Shown here one piece after another: positions 59,689-64,000 of a DNA stretch of 64,000 nt. The translations under genes and the position numbers were made by a program. The notes beneath the pieces are model-generated. The model worked only from the letters and a program-made list of their open reading frames with translations. It did no database searches and had not been told where the DNA came from. Source of the stretch: Arbacia lixula (taxonomy: Eukaryota > Echinodermata > Echinoidea > Arbacioida > Arbaciidae). Positions within the stretch are counted from its first letter, which is position 1, and every line of letters begins with the position of its first letter. The stretch spans positions 18,829,274 to 18,893,273 of the forward strand of contig OZ022594.1 of assembly GCA_963669155.1 (NCBI GenBank), in the 5' to 3' direction.

Positions 59689-59740
59689 GGTGTGTATTTG
59701 TGTGTTTGTGTGTGTGTGTGTGGGGGGGGGGCGGGGAGGG
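59620..59740. repeat. (GT)n microsatellite
   Basis: A long GT run ends in a G9 run near 59722. Poly-Cys/Val and poly-His/Thr open frames here are artefacts. Confidence 0.95.
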
Positions 59741-59749
59741 GGTTGCTCA

Positions 59750-62700
59750 CGTATACTTGGTGTGAGGTAGGTGTACCGTTGGGGAGAGCAACTTTTTAAG
59801 AAAGATCCCAAGATATGTGTCCCTTTTTTATCAAAAATAATTCTTAGATATGAATGTGCTCCATTTAAAAAAAACGCTTTCGACATGGGTCCCTATTTTG
59901 ATTTATCCCTTTTCTCTTCTTTGACCCTCAAATTCTCTGGGAATTTAGGATTTGCTCTTAAATAACTATCTTCCCGCAGGTTCTAAAGTTCGAATTTCAT
60001 AGATGAGGGTTCCCTTTTCACACAAAGAAAATCCTTAGACATGGTGCCTAGCTAGTAGAGCAAAAAGGGGCCTAGCTTTGATGTGGGTTTCGGTTCAGAG
60101 ATCGACTCAGCCACACCCCCGGCCTGCTATAACCTGACGCCAAGCGTCCGAAAAAGCTGCGATAATGTCCTGTTTTTAATGATGTACTTGTATGCTTGTA
60201 CCATTAAAAGGCAAATAGGCCAACGCCTATATTATACAATATTCATATCGCATGGCATAAAAACATGCAGATTTCACTCACACATAGGCCCCGTACTCAC
60301 ACCCATTCCCATACGTATTATCCATCTGAAGAATATAAAGTACATGACCACGTAGGACTCTCCACCCCTAATGTGTGTGTCTATTGATATTTATAGCCGA
60401 GTTTTTCATAAATTATTGAGGTAGCACCTTTCAGGAAATATAAAGTAGTACTCTTTACTCCCCCCGACAATTATCCTTTCATTTATGTTTATTGATTCTT
60501 TATTTTAATCATGTAAATCATTTGTATACATCGTGATCCTTAATGATTTTGTTGATAAGAACATCAACATATACATGTACTCTATTTAGTGATTCGGTAT
60601 TCAATCATGTGAATCCGTTGTACATATTGTGATCCTCAGTAATTTTGTTCATAAAAACATTAATAGAAATACTCGATTTAATCTCTTAGGGGTAATTTTC
60701 TCATGGGCGGGGCATAGTGAAAACTTTGAGCCCGTTTTGGACAAAAGGTGAATACGCGCTCGCTGCCCGAGCGCGCATCACCGGTCTCGGCTCGAATTGG
60801 GTCGGACTACTCCATTATGGCATATAGGGGTGATTGCTTAATTTACGGATTATCCCTCCCACGGCTGCACAAGTAGGACACAGGTTCAAATGATTCCAAA
60901 TGCAAACAGATAGTCATTTCGCATGCATCCTCCACACGTTCTTCAGCTATTGACCGCAAGCACTTGTGTTTCATAACATAATTTTAGATATGGGTTTGGT
61001 TACAGGGGAAACGTAGCATTGCTCTAAAATCTTCCCTTCAACTGGCGGATCCAGCTAGAGCCTAGCCAGAGCTATCAAGCCCTCATTTCAAACTCAGTCA
61101 GAGTCAGACGAATGCAAATGAAGTCAAACCTTGTCAGTTTGAAACCATGAATTCCAACACAAGTAACAAGACTAGTAACAATTAAGGGGTCGACATGCTT
61201 TATTGAGTTACCATGTTTATTCCCACAAGTGTACGCTAGCTACCAAATTAATCATTTCGTAATAAAGCTGCTACTAGTACTATAAAACCAACATATATTT
61301 GCACGCGTGGGACCAATTAATTTAGTCTCAGTCACCGTTCACACAATATTCTTTCCGCTGCAGAGTGCAGACAACACCGAAAATATGCGTTTATTTCATT
61401 ATTTAGCGATGTGTATGGGAAATACGCTCCATACAGCATTAAACAATGGGTGAACTTTCAAATATCTCACCTGCATTGTTCTAAATATTCTGGACATTGT
61501 TAGAACTTTAATTAAAGGAACACAAATGTCACAGGAATATGCAGTTCTCGTCGCTGAGTCGTGAGTCCTGCGCGTCTGCAGCGCGTACCTGATTGCGCGC
61601 AACGCTCGCGACGCCCCCGCTCTATAATGGAATCGTCGCATTACGTCATTTGCCGCAGTTCTCGTTGCCTTCTTTTCTATTATTGTCTTTCATTAGACAA
61701 AACTTTTTGGAACAAAAGTGCAACGAGATTTTACAGCCAATGAGAATAAGTCTTACATCAAGTTTTAGTGTGAAATCTCTTCTGTCAGAAACCGCTCGCC
61801 CCAGACTGACTGCTTGCTTCGTTTGTTTTCTGTAGGCCTACACGTGTGTGATGTACATGTTTGTTCGTCGAATTCGGAGGCATTTCCCATAGACTTCCAC
61901 CCCAAAAGACGAATGCGTAACAGATTTCAAGCAAAAAGTGCAACGAGACTACTTGATATCCTCGAATTATTGTTAGTTAATCATGTGTAGAAAAGTGTTG
62001 GCTTTCAGATGCTACTCGCCCCAAGCGAGGATATTTATGCTAACATGTAAAAAATTAGCGATTTATGACACAATGTCACGAAATCTAATATAAATTTACG
62101 TGTTATATCGACGCGCGGACATGCACACGCGCGCACGGTGAGCAAATGTCCACAATGTTTCACTATGAGTTGTATCAGAGGGGTACCGCTCTGGGGGTGT
62201 TAAACCAACACAAATTTGAAGCATTTTCCAATGCCTCTGAACTTGATTCGAGCCATAGCGCCCAGCTGAAAGAAAATAATCCATTGGGTGTGAGATCGAT
62301 TTTCAGGATTGATGACCTCTTTCTGAATTTGTGTTCATCAATAAGAGAGCTCAATTTCCGTAGTGTTTCCCGGGAGTGTTTCTTGTATTCGACGATCTTC
62401 CGAAGAACTATATTGCATGCAGTGAGTTAATACATGTATTTTTGAATGTATGGTTTCATAATTGAGGTCCAGTGAAATTGATTTCAAAATTCTTTAAATT
62501 CTTGGTATATTGGCACTTTATACAAAGGCAAACCAAGTATGCCTTCATTTGAACGTGTATACCATATTTTTTCGCTTGTATTTTCACAGACCCGTATATT
62601 TATGTTAAACCTTACTGGGTTGGATCATGTACACATGGGCTATTTTTAGAATAACTAGTGCGATTTCTTCTATGTATTTGGCGTGGCGCCTTCGGTACGA

Positions 62701-63090
62701 GTTAATTTGTTCGCGGACGAACGTACCATCCATACCGTGTGTGTGTGTAATTATAATGCACGTCAAGTATAGGCTGCATCTATCTCAGATCAGCTGGTAG
62801 CAGGTTTATTTCTTCTCGGTCCTTTGAAACCTGGTATTTGATTTACACAATGATCAGGAATATTATCAAGCGAAAACTTTAAATTGAGTGTGCAAGCCGC
62901 AAGAATCCCCAACAGATTAACTAAAAGCAAAAGACGGAGGCCAAGGCCAAGCATCTTGCTCGCTGGGCGGATCGCAAATTGTTGTGTCTGTGTCGCCAGC
63001 CGTGTCCCTTGGCCGCTATTGAGGAGGTGGATCGTAACCGGTCTATTGAGAGGGATCGTGTTTCGAAAAGTTGCAACATACAACACCTAT
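59750..63090. other. Spacer before TTC39C-like gene
   Basis: No repeat family was recognised. A CpG-rich patch at about 61545-61625 (GCGCGTCTGCAGCGCGTACC, GCGCGCAACGCTCGCGACGC) has on minus a donor-like ATGCAG|GTGAGA near 61474. It could be a promoter plus noncoding first exon of the minus-strand CD20-like gene, but this is a guess. Confidence 0.35.
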
Positions 63091-63097
63091 TTGCATC

Positions 63098-63225
63098 ATG
63101 GCTTCAGCTGGGACAAAAACGCTTAATGACGTTGAAATAGACGATGTGAAACTGTCGTTGGAAGGCATCAATCTACTGTTGAACAATGGCTTTAAAGAAG
63201 CCATGGATATCTTCACCAAGTACAG
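63098..63225 (+). CDS. TTC39C: TTC39C-like tetratricopeptide protein, first coding exon
   Basis: ATG at 63098 opens 42 codons (plus two bases) to a donor AG|GTAGAT. The peptide ends VKLSLEGINLLLNNGFKEAM then DIFTKYR. Vertebrate TTC39C, as I remember it, has AGINMLLNNGFRE and LFKQYR at the same place near its N-terminus, so the match covers the start of the family's helical repeat domain. TTC39 proteins are cytosolic helical-repeat proteins of about 580 residues; TTC39C has been linked to cilia. Only this exon is in view. The remaining exons lie right of the window. No stop-interrupted upstream frame suggests an earlier start. The call rests on about 40 residues. Confidence 0.8.
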
Positions 63226-64000
63226 GTAGATAGATCAGTACAATCGACATCAGTCAATCTTGATAAATCTTTAAAGTTTGGATTGGACTTTGCCTTGGGT
63301 CCAAAGCTTTAGCAGAAGTTTGTTCAGCCCATGTTGACTCTCTTGTTATGACATCATGAGTCACTTTGTGTGGTTGATCAATAAAATCTTAAAGAACATC
63401 AAGAATAATGTTACTTGTTAGGCTTCAATCATGTCAATTTGGGACGGGGCTTTACTTTAGCAGTTGGCCTACATACGTACAGTAGTTTTTGTTTGTGTCT
63501 GAGCATCTTATTAAAAAAATGATATGGAAAGTGTGCATTATATGATTTCTATGTATTAAGAATCTTGCACATTCTGATTGCGTGTTGGCAGAATTGAGGC
63601 CAATTGAAAAGATTGATCTTAAAGGTAATGGTTTATTGAGCTTCGTAGTTTCCAGCTTCAGAAAACTACCAGAAAAGTATCGGATCACTCACACTGCATA
63701 TTTTCTTGAATTTCTGTGTTTTGCCTGCAATTGTTAACATAGTAACTTTGAGACTCAAGAATTTTGATCAAATTTACCATCAAATCTTAATAGATGGATT
63801 ATTTCCAATTAAATATCACCATTCCAAATATCTTAATTGATATCTACAACTATTGGCGGCTCTCAAATGTGCATAAATTTACTTCAAGCTTCATGGAGCG
63901 GAAACTTTGACAGGTTGCCAATACCGAGTGGTCATTAATGGAGGGTCATCATACAGTATGACACAACATGAAAAGTGGAAACAATGTAGGACAAGGTGAT
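63226..64000 (+). other. First intron of the TTC39C-like gene
   Basis: This runs from the GTAGAT donor to the window edge. It is AT-rich with no exon or repeat recognised. Confidence 0.6.

Noticed and set aside
59329-59886. 185-codon minus frame with poly(HT)
   Set aside because: It is produced by the GT/CA microsatellite and has no family resemblance.

Overview
The window looks like nuclear DNA of a marine invertebrate, most likely a deuterostome such as an echinoderm. The signs are spliced genes with GT-AG introns, AT-rich spacers, many microsatellites, frequent ACATGTA/TACATGTA words, dense MITEs, and a first exon resembling vertebrate TTC39C. The species call is an inference. No prokaryotic, viral or LTR-element sequence was recognised.

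Layout. 1-2160 holds inverted-repeat elements, one nested in another. 2190-7011 (+) carries the last four visible exons of a clan-2 (CYP2-like) cytochrome P450; its N-terminal exon lies left of the window. 7060-12800 is repeat-rich: a long-TIR element, palindromic MITEs, a tandem repeat split by a MITE with a readable empty site, and a CCATAG minisatellite. 13.3-14.8 kb (-) may hold an unrecognised spliced transcript. 16555-27657 is an 11.1-kb PIF/Harbinger DNA transposon that appears whole. It has GGCCCCGTAACATAAA inverted ends, a CTG target duplication, a five-exon Myb/SANT-like gene (+), a four-exon DDE transposase (-) facing it, and three further elements inserted within it. 27.8-34 kb has more minisatellites and no convincing gene. 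34185-34363 (-) is a solitary last exon of a second P450. 34.5-44.7 kb is microsatellite, LINE relics and MITEs. 44815-53786 (-) is a seven-coding-exon CD20-like four-helix membrane protein with a long proline-rich tail ending near a PPPY motif. 56086-58882 is an unusual TIR-bounded element filled with a CTACTGG minisatellite in both orientations. 63098-63225 (+) is the first coding exon of a TTC39C-like gene that continues off the right edge.

The host genes (P450, CD20-like, TTC39C-like) have no evident shared pathway. The Harbinger genes do form a unit: in this superfamily the Myb-like protein and the nuclease are both needed for transposition, and many small elements nearby carry similar ends and CWG target sites. 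Two other MITE families here share TTAA target duplications, with no source element in view.

The best candidates for something undescribed are the minisatellite-filled TIR element at 56-59 kb, the related CCATAG arrays at three loci, and the iterated end motifs of the Harbinger. Coordinates were counted by eye: splice sites should be right to the base or nearly so, while repeat edges are approximate unless a target duplication is quoted.
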